Numbered from the stretch's first letter, positions 1-6,360 are shown. The stretch is DNA of 21,475 bases from CAYRMV01 sp964425255 (GCA_964425255.1 CAYRMV010000047.1:1-21475), one strand, 5' to 3'. The notes: a model not told the origin generated them from the sequence alone. Numbers and translations are program-made.

Positions 1-4
1 GCCT

Positions 5-18
5 GTTACCTGCTGGCG
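5..18 (+). repeat. Left copy of 14-nt inverted repeat framing the accessory module
   Basis: GTTACCTGCTGGCG here matches the reverse complement of 1712-1725 (GTTACCTGCAAGCG) at 12 of 14 positions. The two copies lie just outside the three minus-strand genes between them, so they may mark the edges of a transferred block. The first 32 bases contain no gene start or stop other than the TAG of the DUF1801 gene at 33-35. Confidence 0.45.
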
Positions 19-32
19 TTTTGTCTTGCAAG

Positions 33-389
33 CTAGATTTTCTGTATTGATTTATACAGGTCAAATGACTTTTTTGTCAGGGTAGTTAACTCTTTGAATA
101 GTTTGTCGTCAATTTCTTTGAAGTTGAAGCAGGATTTTCCTTGCATACGGTCTTTAAGGTCTTGGCTTATATTGTTAAGTAAGTCAGGGTAATAATAAAT
201 TGGCATTAAATGAAAAGCTACATAAGATTTTTTTATTTGAACTGCACCAAAAAATTCAGATTTTTTATTTGTGTCTGAAATCGGTGTGTTCAAATAGTAG
301 TTGTCAGCTTTATCGTGTAGTAAAGTCAGATTTGCTTCATAGCATTTAAGTAGTGTTTTTAATTTGCTGAAAGTTTGGTTATTAGCCAT
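33..389 (-). CDS. DUF1801 (YdhG-like) domain protein
   Basis: A 118-residue cytosolic protein with no signal peptide or membrane segment. The stretch from about residue 46 to 110 carries the DUF1801/YdhG pattern: FGAVQIKKSYVAFHLMPIYY, then a PDLL segment, then the MQGKSCFNFK motif and a final helix. Family members are small single-domain proteins with a fold related to frataxin/YdhG-type domains; no biochemical role is established, so none is given here. The start ATG (389-387) overlaps the stop of the upstream membrane-protein gene: the two share ATGGCTAA, an 8-base overlap typical of translational coupling. It is the last gene of the minus-strand module and stops at TAG 35-33. Length is close to normal for the family, so it appears intact. 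Confidence 0.8.
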   Translation of the reverse strand: MANNQTFSKLKTLLKCYEANLTLLHDKADNYYLNTPISDTNKKSEFFGAVQIKKSYVAFHLMPIYYYPDLLNNISQDLKDRMQGKSCFNFKEIDDKLFKELTTLTKKSFDLYKSIQKI

Positions 390-789
390 TGGTTTTTAAT
401 TTATAAAATTTATGTCCCAATAATGTTGAGGGTATAAAAATGATTAGTCCAACAATTATAAACCAAGTTGGGTGGGGCAAAGAAAAGAAGTTAGCAATTG
501 CCGAAAGTGTCAAAATGATACCTGCAATAGTTGGTAATTTTTTGTTTTCATTTTTGCTGATTAACTTTATTAAAAAACCACACAAGGCAGAGCCAATTAT
601 CCAACCTACTAAAACTAATAACCAAAGCGTTAATGGTTGATTTTCGTAAAATGCTTGTACAGCTATGGTGTTATTATAGTCCAAAGTTTGAGGTGCTGGG
701 TGTAAGGAACTATTGATTGTCTCAGCTATTACAAAAACGACAATTGCCGACACTAAACCCACTACCACTGAAATAATGTTACGCTTCAT
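382..789 (-). CDS. Four-helix membrane protein of unknown function
   Basis: A 135-residue protein with four hydrophobic segments at roughly residues 5-24, 54-77, 86-106 and 110-129. The second segment is glycine-rich (LVGWIIGSALCG). Between segments 1 and 2 lies a polar loop of about 30 residues. I do not recognise a named family; small four-helix proteins like this are common in Bacteroidota accessory regions, often beside an AraC-type regulator. Its start lies 66 bases downstream of the regulator's stop, and that gap contains its own -7 element, so it can probably be transcribed separately. It overlaps the DUF1801 gene by 8 bases, so those two are very likely co-translated. Confidence 0.7.
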   Translation of the reverse strand: MKRNIISVVVGLVSAIVVFVIAETINSSLHPAPQTLDYNNTIAVQAFYENQPLTLWLLVLVGWIIGSALCGFLIKLISKNENKKLPTIAGIILTLSAIANFFSLPHPTWFIIVGLIIFIPSTLLGHKFYKLKTNG

Positions 790-809
790 ATTTTAAAATT
801 ATTTTAGGG

Positions 810-817
810 CAAAAGTA
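810..817 (-). promoter_or_regulatory. Bacteroidota -7 element for the membrane protein/DUF1801 pair
   Basis: On the minus strand this reads TACTTTTG, an exact fit to TAnnTTTG. It is 20 bases before the ATG at 789, giving a predicted leader of about 15 bases. A TTTG at 836-833 is the nearest -33-like element but the spacer is only 15 bases, shorter than usual, so the -33 part is uncertain. Confidence 0.5.
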
Positions 818-855
818 GAGGTTGTGATTTTGCAAAAATTGTAAAAATGTAACCA

Positions 856-1677
856 TTACTGAAATGGAATAAAATGAGGGACTATTTTAAGAGATTGTGT
901 TTTCTCAACAAGATTTGCGTATTCATTTGGGGTCAAGTCCGTAAACTTTTTAAAGTCGTTTATGAAATGAGCTTGGTCAAAATATTCTAATTCGTAAGCA
1001 ACATTCGTAAGTTTTTCTGTTGGTGAACCACTAATGGTTTTTAATGTGTTTTGAAGTCTGTTTAATGATGATAAAGTTTTTGGTGAAACACCTGCAAACT
1101 CTTTTGATAAATGGTTTAAATGTTTTCGAGAAATTTTCAGTTTATTGCAAATTTGATTAATAGAAATTGGATTTGAGTTAGATAGCAGTATTTCTATTGT
1201 TGAAATCAGTTTTTGATTAGGAAACTTATTTGTCAATAATTTACGGTAAAGAAAATTTTCAATAATTAGGAATTGTTCTGTCATTGAGTCTGCTTCTTGA
1301 AGTTGTTCCCAAGTTTCGTCTGCTTCATTGTTAAAAATGTTGTCAAGTGTTACATAGTTGTTTGTGTAATAGTGCAATGGGTCATTAAGGAAAATAAAAG
1401 CACCTAATGCTTTGAATTGAATAACCAACATTTTACTTGTTCCGTAACTTTCTACATTAGTCGGTTTGGTTTGAAGTCCTGCAACCCAATGTCGCTTGTA
1501 ATCAATATGGTTGTCAAAATGCTTGTTTGTGAATAGTTTAAAATTGTCTTCAAGGTTAAAAACTAAACTCATTGCAATTTTAGGAAGTCCTGTTCCTTTG
1601 TTGTTGCCTTCAATGTAACATATACTGTCAACATAGTTGTCAAGTGGTGTTTTTGGTATATGTTTTTTAAATATCAT
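856..1677 (-). CDS. AraC-family transcriptional regulator (DUF6597-type sensor plus HTH)
   Basis: A 273-residue DNA-binding regulator. The N-terminal half (about residues 1-140) resembles the DUF6597 domain that precedes the DNA-binding domain in many Bacteroidota AraC proteins: a short 'VAGLQTKPTNVES' strand pair and then IQFKALGAFIFLNDPLHYY. The C-terminal 110 residues are the two-helix-turn-helix AraC module, with ISINQICNKLKISRKHLNHL as the first HTH and the typical second-half signature TNVAYELEYFDQAHFINDFK followed by TPNEYA. It is first in the minus-strand module, so it may control the two genes downstream, but that is inference from position. No clear TAnnTTTG element lies directly upstream; the closest (TAACATTG at 1694-1687) has one mismatch. 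Confidence 0.85.
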   Translation of the reverse strand: MIFKKHIPKTPLDNYVDSICYIEGNNKGTGLPKIAMSLVFNLEDNFKLFTNKHFDNHIDYKRHWVAGLQTKPTNVESYGTSKMLVIQFKALGAFIFLNDPLHYYTNNYVTLDNIFNNEADETWEQLQEADSMTEQFLIIENFLYRKLLTNKFPNQKLISTIEILLSNSNPISINQICNKLKISRKHLNHLSKEFAGVSPKTLSSLNRLQNTLKTISGSPTEKLTNVAYELEYFDQAHFINDFKKFTDLTPNEYANLVEKTQSLKIVPHFIPFQ

Positions 1678-1691
1678 TTCTCTCTGTCAAT

Positions 1692-1725
1692 GTTAGCACT
1701 GTCGTCCGCTACGCTTGCAGGTAAC
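1692..1725. repeat. Imperfect hairpin at the upstream edge of the accessory module, including the right 14-nt repeat copy
   Basis: GTTA (1692-1695) and CTG (1699-1701) can pair with CAG (1718-1720) and TAAC (1722-1725), with bulges between the two stem parts. Positions 1712-1725 are the right copy of the 14-nt inverted repeat also found at 5-18. The hairpin lies within 50 bases of the regulator start, so it could alternatively be part of its promoter region. Confidence 0.35.
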
Positions 1726-1855
1726 TTACTTATATACGCACTTTCAAAACACATATCACTCCAATCTGGCAAGATAGGCGCATGTTTTGCGTTTTTTTGT
1801 TGCGTCTTATTTTTTTAAAAATTGTCCTTTTGTTCGTTCAATGTGATACTTCATA

Positions 1856-1875
1856 ACAAAACGAAGTTTTCGTCA
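1856..1875 (+). repeat. AAAAC-GAA-GTTTT dispersed repeat, copy 1
   Basis: ACAAAACGAAGTTTTCGTCA, identical over all 20 bases to 6972-6991 and 7008-7027. The core is an inverted repeat (AAAAC, three-base loop, GTTTT). Confidence 0.7.
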
Positions 1876-1896
1876 TTGAGTCCGCTCGGTTTATGC

Positions 1897-2023
1897 GCTC
1901 TCATTCTCACTCTGATTTTCCCGCTTTCACTTATCGCTCTCACTCTCATTCTCACTCTGATTATCCCGCTTTCACTTATCGCTCTCCACTCTCATTCTCC
2001 CTCTGTCTATCCCGCAGCTTCGC
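1897..2023 (+). repeat. CT-rich tandem repeat, about three units of 39-45 bp
   Basis: Units begin with GCTCTC at 1897, 1936 and 1981. The first two share the core TCATTCTCACTCTGATT, then TCCCGCTTTCACTTATC; the third is diverged. The second unit has six extra bases (CTCACT), which accounts for the 39 versus 45 spacing. The same words (TCATTCTC, CTCGCTCT) recur in the tandem repeat after the assembly gap. Confidence 0.75.
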
Positions 2024-2256
2024 CCCTTCAGTCCCATTGAGAACATCTAAAAATTCAATTAAATTACTAAAAATCAAATTATTAAGTAGTAAATCGGCAA
2101 AGATTTAAAAACGGCGTAAAAATCGGATAACTAGCAATTTGTTTTCAAATTTAAACGATTTTTTGAAACGGCAATAGATTTTTTTATTTTAGTAGTAAGC
2201 TTTTCCATCAAATAAATTAAGATTTTGGTCATTTGTGTTTAATGCAAACCAAATTT

Positions 2257-2300
2257 TCCTCCCCCTCTTTCCCCCTCTTGAGGGGGAAGCCTGAAAATCA
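2257..2300 (+). repeat. 44-bp dispersed GC-rich hairpin element, copy A
   Basis: Matches the reverse complement of 6497-6540 at 38 of 44 positions. The centre folds as CCCCCTC-TT-GAGGGGG (7-bp stem). In the other copy the loop and the closing pair differ but a 6-bp stem is kept. A GTGTTTAA word lies 14-15 bases before the element in both copies, so homology may extend outward. It has the look of a non-autonomous REP/MITE-type dispersed repeat. Confidence 0.7.
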
Positions 2301-2394
2301 TTTTTTTTAAGACCTATACCAAAATGTACTATATCCAACAAAATTAGAATAGCTGGTTTGTTGAAGAAGCAAATTTTGAGCATTCAACCCACAC

Positions 2395-2560
2395 TTCGCA
2401 GCACGATGCCCGCGCCCCGGCGGAGGGGAAGAGCTTGGTGCAGGGAAACGACATCGAGGTGCAACCAAAAAAGCGACAACCGAAGCTCTTTTTGCTTGCC
2501 CAACCACGAATCGTTTTCCCCAACCCACTCGCACCCGCAGACGGACCAGGCGCCCAACTC
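2395..2560. other. GC-richer island without a recognisable gene
   Basis: Composition changes abruptly from the AT-rich flanks to GC-rich sequence (GCCCGCGCCCCGGCGGAGGG near 2408). Open frames exist on both strands but their translations lack family signatures, start context or sensible hydrophobic pattern. It may be a repeat-family member or a decayed fragment of foreign DNA. Confidence 0.4.
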
Positions 2561-2584
2561 ATTCAGAAAATCTATTTTGAAATA

Positions 2585-2770
2585 CTAATGTCTAATGTCC
2601 CAAAATCTATTGTCTAATGTCCCAATATCTATTGTCTAAAGTCTCAAAGTCTACTGTCTAAAATCTATCAACTTAATCCGTAATCTCCCAATCTGTAATC
2701 CCCAATCTATAATCTGTAATCTGTAATCCTCCAATCTGTAATCTGCAATCTGTAATCTATCAATCTGCCC
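2585..2770 (+). repeat. Degenerate short tandem repeat (TCTAATG / TCTGTAA words)
   Basis: Roughly 185 bases made of variants of a 7-10 base word: first TCTAATGTCCCAA-type, then CTGTAATC-type units. It is low-complexity, with units drifting gradually along the array. Confidence 0.8.
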
Positions 2771-2799
2771 CCTCATTCCCTATGCGCGCCTAATTTTTA

Positions 2800-2807
2800 T
2801 ATCTTTG
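2800..2807 (+). promoter_or_regulatory. Bacteroidota -7 element of the alpha/beta hydrolase gene
   Basis: TATCTTTG fits TAnnTTTG exactly. Transcription would start near 2813, about 7 bases before the ATG at 2820. The TTG at 2805-2807 is inside this element and therefore cannot be the translation start. No convincing -33 TTG was seen. Confidence 0.6.
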
Positions 2808-2819
2808 CAAAAAAACATC

Positions 2820-3638
2820 ATGTACCGAAAAGTTGAAATGGGTCCGTTTTCTCTGTCGTATCAAGTAGTTGGTAGCGGCGAAGAAGTTGTACTTTGCTTG
2901 CACGGTCATGGCCGAAGTTCGGACGATTTTTTGTTTTTGAACGAACAGCATTATCGTGTTATTTCGATTGATTTGTTTTTCCATCGCGCTTCTGCATTTC
3001 CAGTCGAACGTGTACAGCAAAATCCTGTTCGCTGGGAAGAACTATTTCCGCTTTTCTTGCGCTTGTTTGACCAAGAAAAAATTGAATCCATGCATTTGCT
3101 TGCTTTTAGTCAAGGGGGTCGTTTTACGCTCAAACTAATGGAAACCATCCCCGACCGGATTCAATCGTGTTCGCTCATTGCGCCAGATGGATTGAACAAT
3201 GCGAGTTTTTACAACCGATCGTCGCGTTTTCATTTGACCCGAAAACTGTTTACCTATTTTCAGAAAAATCCATCGCAGCTGCAAAAAATAGCACATTTGG
3301 GTGTAAAATTGAGCCTGATTCGTCCCAAGGTGAAAGACTTTATTTACCATTTCACAACGAATGATGAAACGATGGATCGCGCTGCAAAAACCTGGATGGC
3401 TTTTCGTCAAATTCAACCTAATCCAAAGAAAATAGGAGAAATAATCCGAACCAAGCAGATTCCATTCCAACTCCTAATGGGAACCTACGATCAGGTAATT
3501 CGCCCCAAGCAAGCCCTTATCTTCTTGAAAAATGCTGGACTTCCGGCTGAAATCACCCTGATTGAAAATGGACATGATTTTTTCAAACCCTCTTCCATCG
3601 AAAAATTCAAACGGAAATTGTTGATTTGGAAAGACTAA
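2820..3638 (+). CDS. Alpha/beta hydrolase
   Basis: A 272-residue alpha/beta-hydrolase-fold enzyme, cytosolic (no signal peptide). Visible features: the oxyanion-hole HGHG at residues 28-31 after strand VVLCL; the nucleophile elbow AFSQGG with Ser97 (the usual first Gly of GxSxG is Ala); acid Asp224 in GTYDQVIRP; and catalytic His252 in ENGHDFF. The triad order and spacing are normal for the fold. A helical lid region lies around residues 140-200. Substrate cannot be read from sequence; esterase- or thioesterase-like activity is possible. I chose ATG 2820 over the upstream in-frame TTG 2805 because that TTG lies in the promoter. The gene ends only three bases from the convergent exporter gene. 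Confidence 0.85.
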   Translation: MYRKVEMGPFSLSYQVVGSGEEVVLCLHGHGRSSDDFLFLNEQHYRVISIDLFFHRASAFPVERVQQNPVRWEELFPLFLRLFDQEKIESMHLLAFSQGGRFTLKLMETIPDRIQSCSLIAPDGLNNASFYNRSSRFHLTRKLFTYFQKNPSQLQKIAHLGVKLSLIRPKVKDFIYHFTTNDETMDRAAKTWMAFRQIQPNPKKIGEIIRTKQIPFQLLMGTYDQVIRPKQALIFLKNAGLPAEITLIENGHDFFKPSSIEKFKRKLLIWKD

Positions 3639-3641
3639 GCA

Positions 3642-4424
3642 CTACTTATCCAACCCGAGCAACATCAGCAAACCATACACACACAGAAAGAGCGCTACGA
3701 TTTTCTGGATATGCTGAATGGTGGTTTTGTGCAATAATTTCATCCCGACAACTACGCCTAAAATTGCGGCTGAAATTCCGGTAACAATCATCCCTCCTGC
3801 TTGGTTCCAAGCGAAATCTAGCTGGCGAATAAACGACAAATACGTGACGATTCGCGTGAAATCGATTGCCAAAGAAATGACGTTGGATGTGCCCACAAAT
3901 TGGATTTTGTCAATCGTGACTTTGCTCAAAAACAGGGATCGAAAAGCGCCTTGATGTCCCGATAATCCTCCAAAAAATCCGGAAAGCACACCTCCGAATA
4001 CCAAAATCCGATCGGATGATTTTCGAATCGAAAAACGATCAAAATAATCCATCCAAGCGAAAAACAAAAGTAAAAATCCGAGTATTGCTTTCAAATACGA
4101 AATCTCTGCTACACGGTGTGTATACTGAATCGAATAAAAAATACCGCTGTTTCCAATTTCTTTCAGCAATTCTCCGCCTAAAAAAGCAAAAATCACCGCT
4201 GGAATTCCGAATTTGAGTGCGATAGGCCAATGAATTCCTTGTCGAACAAAGAAAAATTTAACGATCGAATTCGCAAAATGAACCAAGGCTGTTGCGGCAA
4301 TGGCTAATTCGGCAGGTAGGAAAAGGAGAAAAACGGGCAACAAAATGGTTCCGAGTCCGAAGCCAGAAAAGAAGGTCAAAACAGAACCTAGAAAGGTGGC
4401 AATCGGAATCAATAATGCGCTCAT
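3642..4424 (-). CDS. TauE/SafE family sulfite/anion exporter
   Basis: A 260-residue polytopic inner-membrane protein with about seven to eight hydrophobic segments. It has the two-fold repeat typical of TauE/SafE permeases: SGFGLGTILLPVFLLFLPAE in the N-terminal half and GVLSGFFGGLSGHQGAFRSL in the C-terminal half, each with the glycine-rich bend of the family. Members move sulfite, sulfoacetate or related organic anions out of the cell; the substrate here is unknown. Start ATG 4424 lies two bases after the stop of the S4 gene (TAAGCATG), so the two are co-transcribed. Length is normal. Its stop is three bases from the end of the convergent hydrolase gene. Confidence 0.85.
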   Translation of the reverse strand: MSALLIPIATFLGSVLTFFSGFGLGTILLPVFLLFLPAELAIAATALVHFANSIVKFFFVRQGIHWPIALKFGIPAVIFAFLGGELLKEIGNSGIFYSIQYTHRVAEISYLKAILGFLLLFFAWMDYFDRFSIRKSSDRILVFGGVLSGFFGGLSGHQGAFRSLFLSKVTIDKIQFVGTSNVISLAIDFTRIVTYLSFIRQLDFAWNQAGGMIVTGISAAILGVVVGMKLLHKTTIQHIQKIVALFLCVYGLLMLLGLDK

Positions 4425-4426
4425 GC

Positions 4427-4639
4427 TTAATGCAATTGAATTCGATATTGGTCCACTTCAATGATTTCGCCTTTGAGTAATTTGGCCCGTTTGCGGGTTT
4501 CAATTTCCCCGTTTCGCGAAACCATTTCCTCGTCGACAATCATTTTAGCATGTCCACCAGTTTGTGCCAATCCAATGGCTTTGAGGAGTTGAATCAACTC
4601 AATGTATTCTCCTTCAATGGTAAAATCAATCGTTTCCAA
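4427..4639 (-). CDS. S4-domain RNA-binding protein (YbcJ-like)
   Basis: A single S4 domain protein of 70 residues from a TTG start at 4639. The S4 pattern is clear: EGEYIELIQLLKAIGLAQTG, then AKMIVDEEMVSRNGE and the basic ETRKRAKLLKGEIIEV strand. S4 domains bind structured RNA; YbcJ-type members are about 70 residues and their precise role is unclear. An ATG at 4684 would add 15 residues (MKPLKNYITHLKKDN) with no family counterpart and overlap meaB by 59 bases. The TTG gives the usual family length, a 14-base overlap, and an AAGGA a few bases upstream. I prefer TTG but cannot exclude ATG. It lies between meaB and the TauE/SafE gene in one operon. Confidence 0.8.
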   Translation of the reverse strand: METIDFTIEGEYIELIQLLKAIGLAQTGGHAKMIVDEEMVSRNGEIETRKRAKLLKGEIIEVDQYRIQLH

Positions 4640-5672
4640 ATTGTCCTTTTTTAAATGCGTTATATAATTTTTCAGCGGCTTCAAACGACGAAATTTCGCC
4701 TTTCACCACCGCGCGCTGACTTTCTTTTAAAGCTGCTTTCGCTTGTTTGTTCTCAAAAAAATCGCCTAAAATGGCTTCTTTGAGGGTTTCCAACATCCAA
4801 AATTGATCTTGCTCCGCTCGTTTGTGCTCAAAAAACCCATTTCCTTGGGTATGTTGCACATTCGCTTCAATCGACTCGCGCACAAATTCGATGCTCGTTC
4901 CCTCTAACGAACTGCAAGTCATCGCTTTGGGAATCCAACCACTCGCAGTGGGCGGAAACAAGTGCATGGCATTTTGGTATTCTTGTCGGGCTGCATTGGC
5001 CTTGCGGATGTTGTCGCCATCTGCTTTTGTAATCACCAATCCATCAGCCATTTCCATGATTCCGCGTTTGATTCCTTGCAATTCATCGCCCGCCCCTGCC
5101 AACATGAGTAACAAGAAAAAATCAGACATGGAATGAACCATTGTTTCAGATTGACCAACGCCCACTGTTTCGATCAAAATCACATCAAAACCAGCTGCTT
5201 CACACAGCAAAATGGATTCGCGGGTTTTACGTGCCACTCCCCCCAACGACGAACCCGAAGGCGAAGGTCGAATAAAAGCATTGGCTTGCTGAGAAAGTTC
5301 ATTCATACGGGTTTTGTCGCCCAAAATACTTCCACCACTGCGTTCACTACTCGGGTCAATCGCTAAAATGGCTACTTTTTTCCCTTGGCGAATCAAGTCC
5401 ATCCCAAAAGCTTCGATGAAGGTGCTTTTTCCCACACCGGGCACTCCCGTGATTCCGATTCGAATGGATTTTCCCGCATGAGGCAAGCACAACTGAATGA
5501 GTTTTTTTGCTTCAGCTTTGTCTTCTTGCTGACTGCTTTCCAACAAGGTGATTCCACTCGCAAGTGCAGCAATGTCTTTGTGCAAGATTCCTTCCAATAA
5601 ATGTTCTGCTCGCAACGCTAGTTTGCGCAATTTGCGTTGTTGAAGCCATTTATCCAAATGATCTTGATTCAT
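4626..5672 (-). CDS. meaB: Methylmalonyl-CoA mutase-associated GTPase MeaB
   Basis: A 348-residue G3E-type P-loop GTPase (ArgK/MeaB family). It protects and helps reload methylmalonyl-CoA mutase with its adenosylcobalamin cofactor, coupled to GTP hydrolysis. Visible motifs: Walker A GVPGVGKS (residues 76-83), the DPSS/RSGGSILGDKTRM segment (106-123), the RPSPSGSSLGG loop (135-145), switch II ETVGVGQSE (168-176) and the base-recognition motif TKAD (215-218; NKAD in most GTPases). Length is normal. No mutase subunit genes are in the window, so the partner is presumably elsewhere. It is first in the operon with the S4 and TauE/SafE genes. The -7 element at 5685-5678 puts the predicted transcription start at or next to the ATG (leaderless mRNA). 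Confidence 0.93.
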   Translation of the reverse strand: MNQDHLDKWLQQRKLRKLALRAEHLLEGILHKDIAALASGITLLESSQQEDKAEAKKLIQLCLPHAGKSIRIGITGVPGVGKSTFIEAFGMDLIRQGKKVAILAIDPSSERSGGSILGDKTRMNELSQQANAFIRPSPSGSSLGGVARKTRESILLCEAAGFDVILIETVGVGQSETMVHSMSDFFLLLMLAGAGDELQGIKRGIMEMADGLVITKADGDNIRKANAARQEYQNAMHLFPPTASGWIPKAMTCSSLEGTSIEFVRESIEANVQHTQGNGFFEHKRAEQDQFWMLETLKEAILGDFFENKQAKAALKESQRAVVKGEISSFEAAEKLYNAFKKGQFGND

Positions 5673-5677
5673 AGGAA

Positions 5678-5685
5678 CAAAAATA
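5678..5685 (-). promoter_or_regulatory. -7 element for meaB
   Basis: Reads TATTTTTG on the minus strand (TAnnTTTG). It ends six bases before the meaB ATG (5672), so transcription would begin at about the start codon itself. No good -33 element was found at the expected distance. Confidence 0.5.
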
Positions 5686-5729
5686 GGATTTTTGTTTGGT
5701 TTTGTTTCTATAACACCGATTTCAAAACG

Positions 5730-5737
5730 TATTTTTG
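5730..5737 (+). promoter_or_regulatory. -7 element for the phosphoesterase gene
   Basis: TATTTTTG (TAnnTTTG) 14 bases before the ATG at 5752, giving a leader of about 9 bases. It is the same octamer as the divergent meaB element, 45 bases away on the other strand. Confidence 0.5.
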
Positions 5738-5751
5738 TCTAAAAAAGAAGC

Positions 5752-6252
5752 ATGACACGCATCGGTTTATTGTCGGACACACACAGTTATTTGGATCCCA
5801 AAATTTTCGATTATTTTCAAGATGTCGACGAAATTTGGCATGCGGGTGATGTCGGCTCGCTCGAAGTCCTAGATCAATTGCGCGCTTTCAAACCTGTTCG
5901 CGGAGTTTATGGTAACATTGATGATCACCAAATGCGCCGTGAATTACCCGAACACAATCGTTTTCAGGTAGAAAATGTCGATGTTCTTATCACGCACATT
6001 GCAGGAAAACCGGGTAAATATGCCAAACCTGCGTTTGATTTACTCACCCAAACCAAACCTCCGCAATTATTTATTTGTGGACATTCGCACATTTTGTTGG
6101 TCAAAATGGATCCGAAATTCAAGATGCTTTGGATGAATCCCGGGGCTTGTGGCAACAAAGGATTTCATTCGGTAAAAACCATTCTACGCTTCCAAATTGA
6201 GGGCGATCGGATTGAAAAACTCGAGGCAATTGAGTTAGGAAAACGGGTTTAA
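5752..6252 (+). CDS. YfcE/MJ0936-family metallophosphoesterase
   Basis: A 166-residue cytosolic calcineurin-like phosphoesterase. All metal-binding motifs are present in order: LLSDTH (Asp9, His11), AGDVGS (Asp33), YGNIDD (Asn55), THIAGKPGK (His82) and CGHSH (His111, His113). This short form without extra domains matches the YfcE/MJ0936 family, which hydrolyses phosphodiester bonds using two divalent metals; the cellular substrate is unknown. It is transcribed divergently from meaB across an 80-base gap. A T-rich run follows the stop (about 6256-6262), but no clear hairpin precedes it. Confidence 0.9.
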   Translation: MTRIGLLSDTHSYLDPKIFDYFQDVDEIWHAGDVGSLEVLDQLRAFKPVRGVYGNIDDHQMRRELPEHNRFQVENVDVLITHIAGKPGKYAKPAFDLLTQTKPPQLFICGHSHILLVKMDPKFKMLWMNPGACGNKGFHSVKTILRFQIEGDRIEKLEAIELGKRV

Positions 6253-6269
6253 TGATTTTTTTGGTCGTT

Positions 6270-6360
6270 TCGGCTATCGTTCCTACCGTCACGTTAGCCG
6301 TCGGGCTTTCCACTACTAGTCCGAGCAAGCATCGGAGCTAACCGCTTCAATCCCTAACGG
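6270..6360 (-). repeat. Structured intergenic element (GTTAGGGATTGAAGCGG ... GTGGAAAGCCCGACGG)
   Basis: On the minus strand it starts with GTTAGGGATTGAAGCGG and includes GTGGAAAGCCCGACGG. From memory, similar word pairs recur between genes in many Flavobacterium-type genomes; I could not check this. Internal pairing is possible: CGGCTA (6271-6276) with TAGCCG (6295-6300), and alternatively GTTAGC (6293-6298) with GCTAAC (6337-6342). It lies directly downstream of the phosphoesterase gene. Confidence 0.4.

Larger units (their letters stand above)
1726..2819. other. Gene-free repeat-rich intergenic region
   Basis: About 1.1 kb with no credible gene: the short open frames here are low-complexity translations of repeats (runs of Leu/Ser/His or Arg/Ser/Pro) without family signatures. 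In order it holds an AAAAC/GTTTT element (1856-1875), a CT-rich tandem repeat (1897-2023), AT-rich spacer, a 44-bp hairpin element (2257-2300), a GC-richer island (about 2395-2560), a degenerate short tandem repeat (about 2585-2770), and the promoter of the alpha/beta hydrolase gene. Nothing resembling an RNA gene was seen. Confidence 0.7.

Noticed and set aside
1692..1725. Integron attC site beside the regulator gene
   Set aside because: attC sites run from an AAC-ending box to a GTT-starting box; here the order is GTT then AAC, the boxes do not fit RYYYAAC/GTTRRRY, and no integrase or cassette array is visible.
1822..2108. Leu/Ser/His-rich open frames on the + strand
   Set aside because: They are translations of the CT-rich tandem repeat in different frames, with no family pattern or start context.
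2307..2617. Overlapping open frames on both strands in the GC-rich island
   Set aside because: Open frames are expected by chance in GC-rich DNA; the translations are Arg/Ser/Pro-rich and mutually overlapping.
2585..2770. CRISPR-like array of short repeats
   Set aside because: Units are 7-10 bases, drift continuously and have no spacers; no cas genes are nearby.
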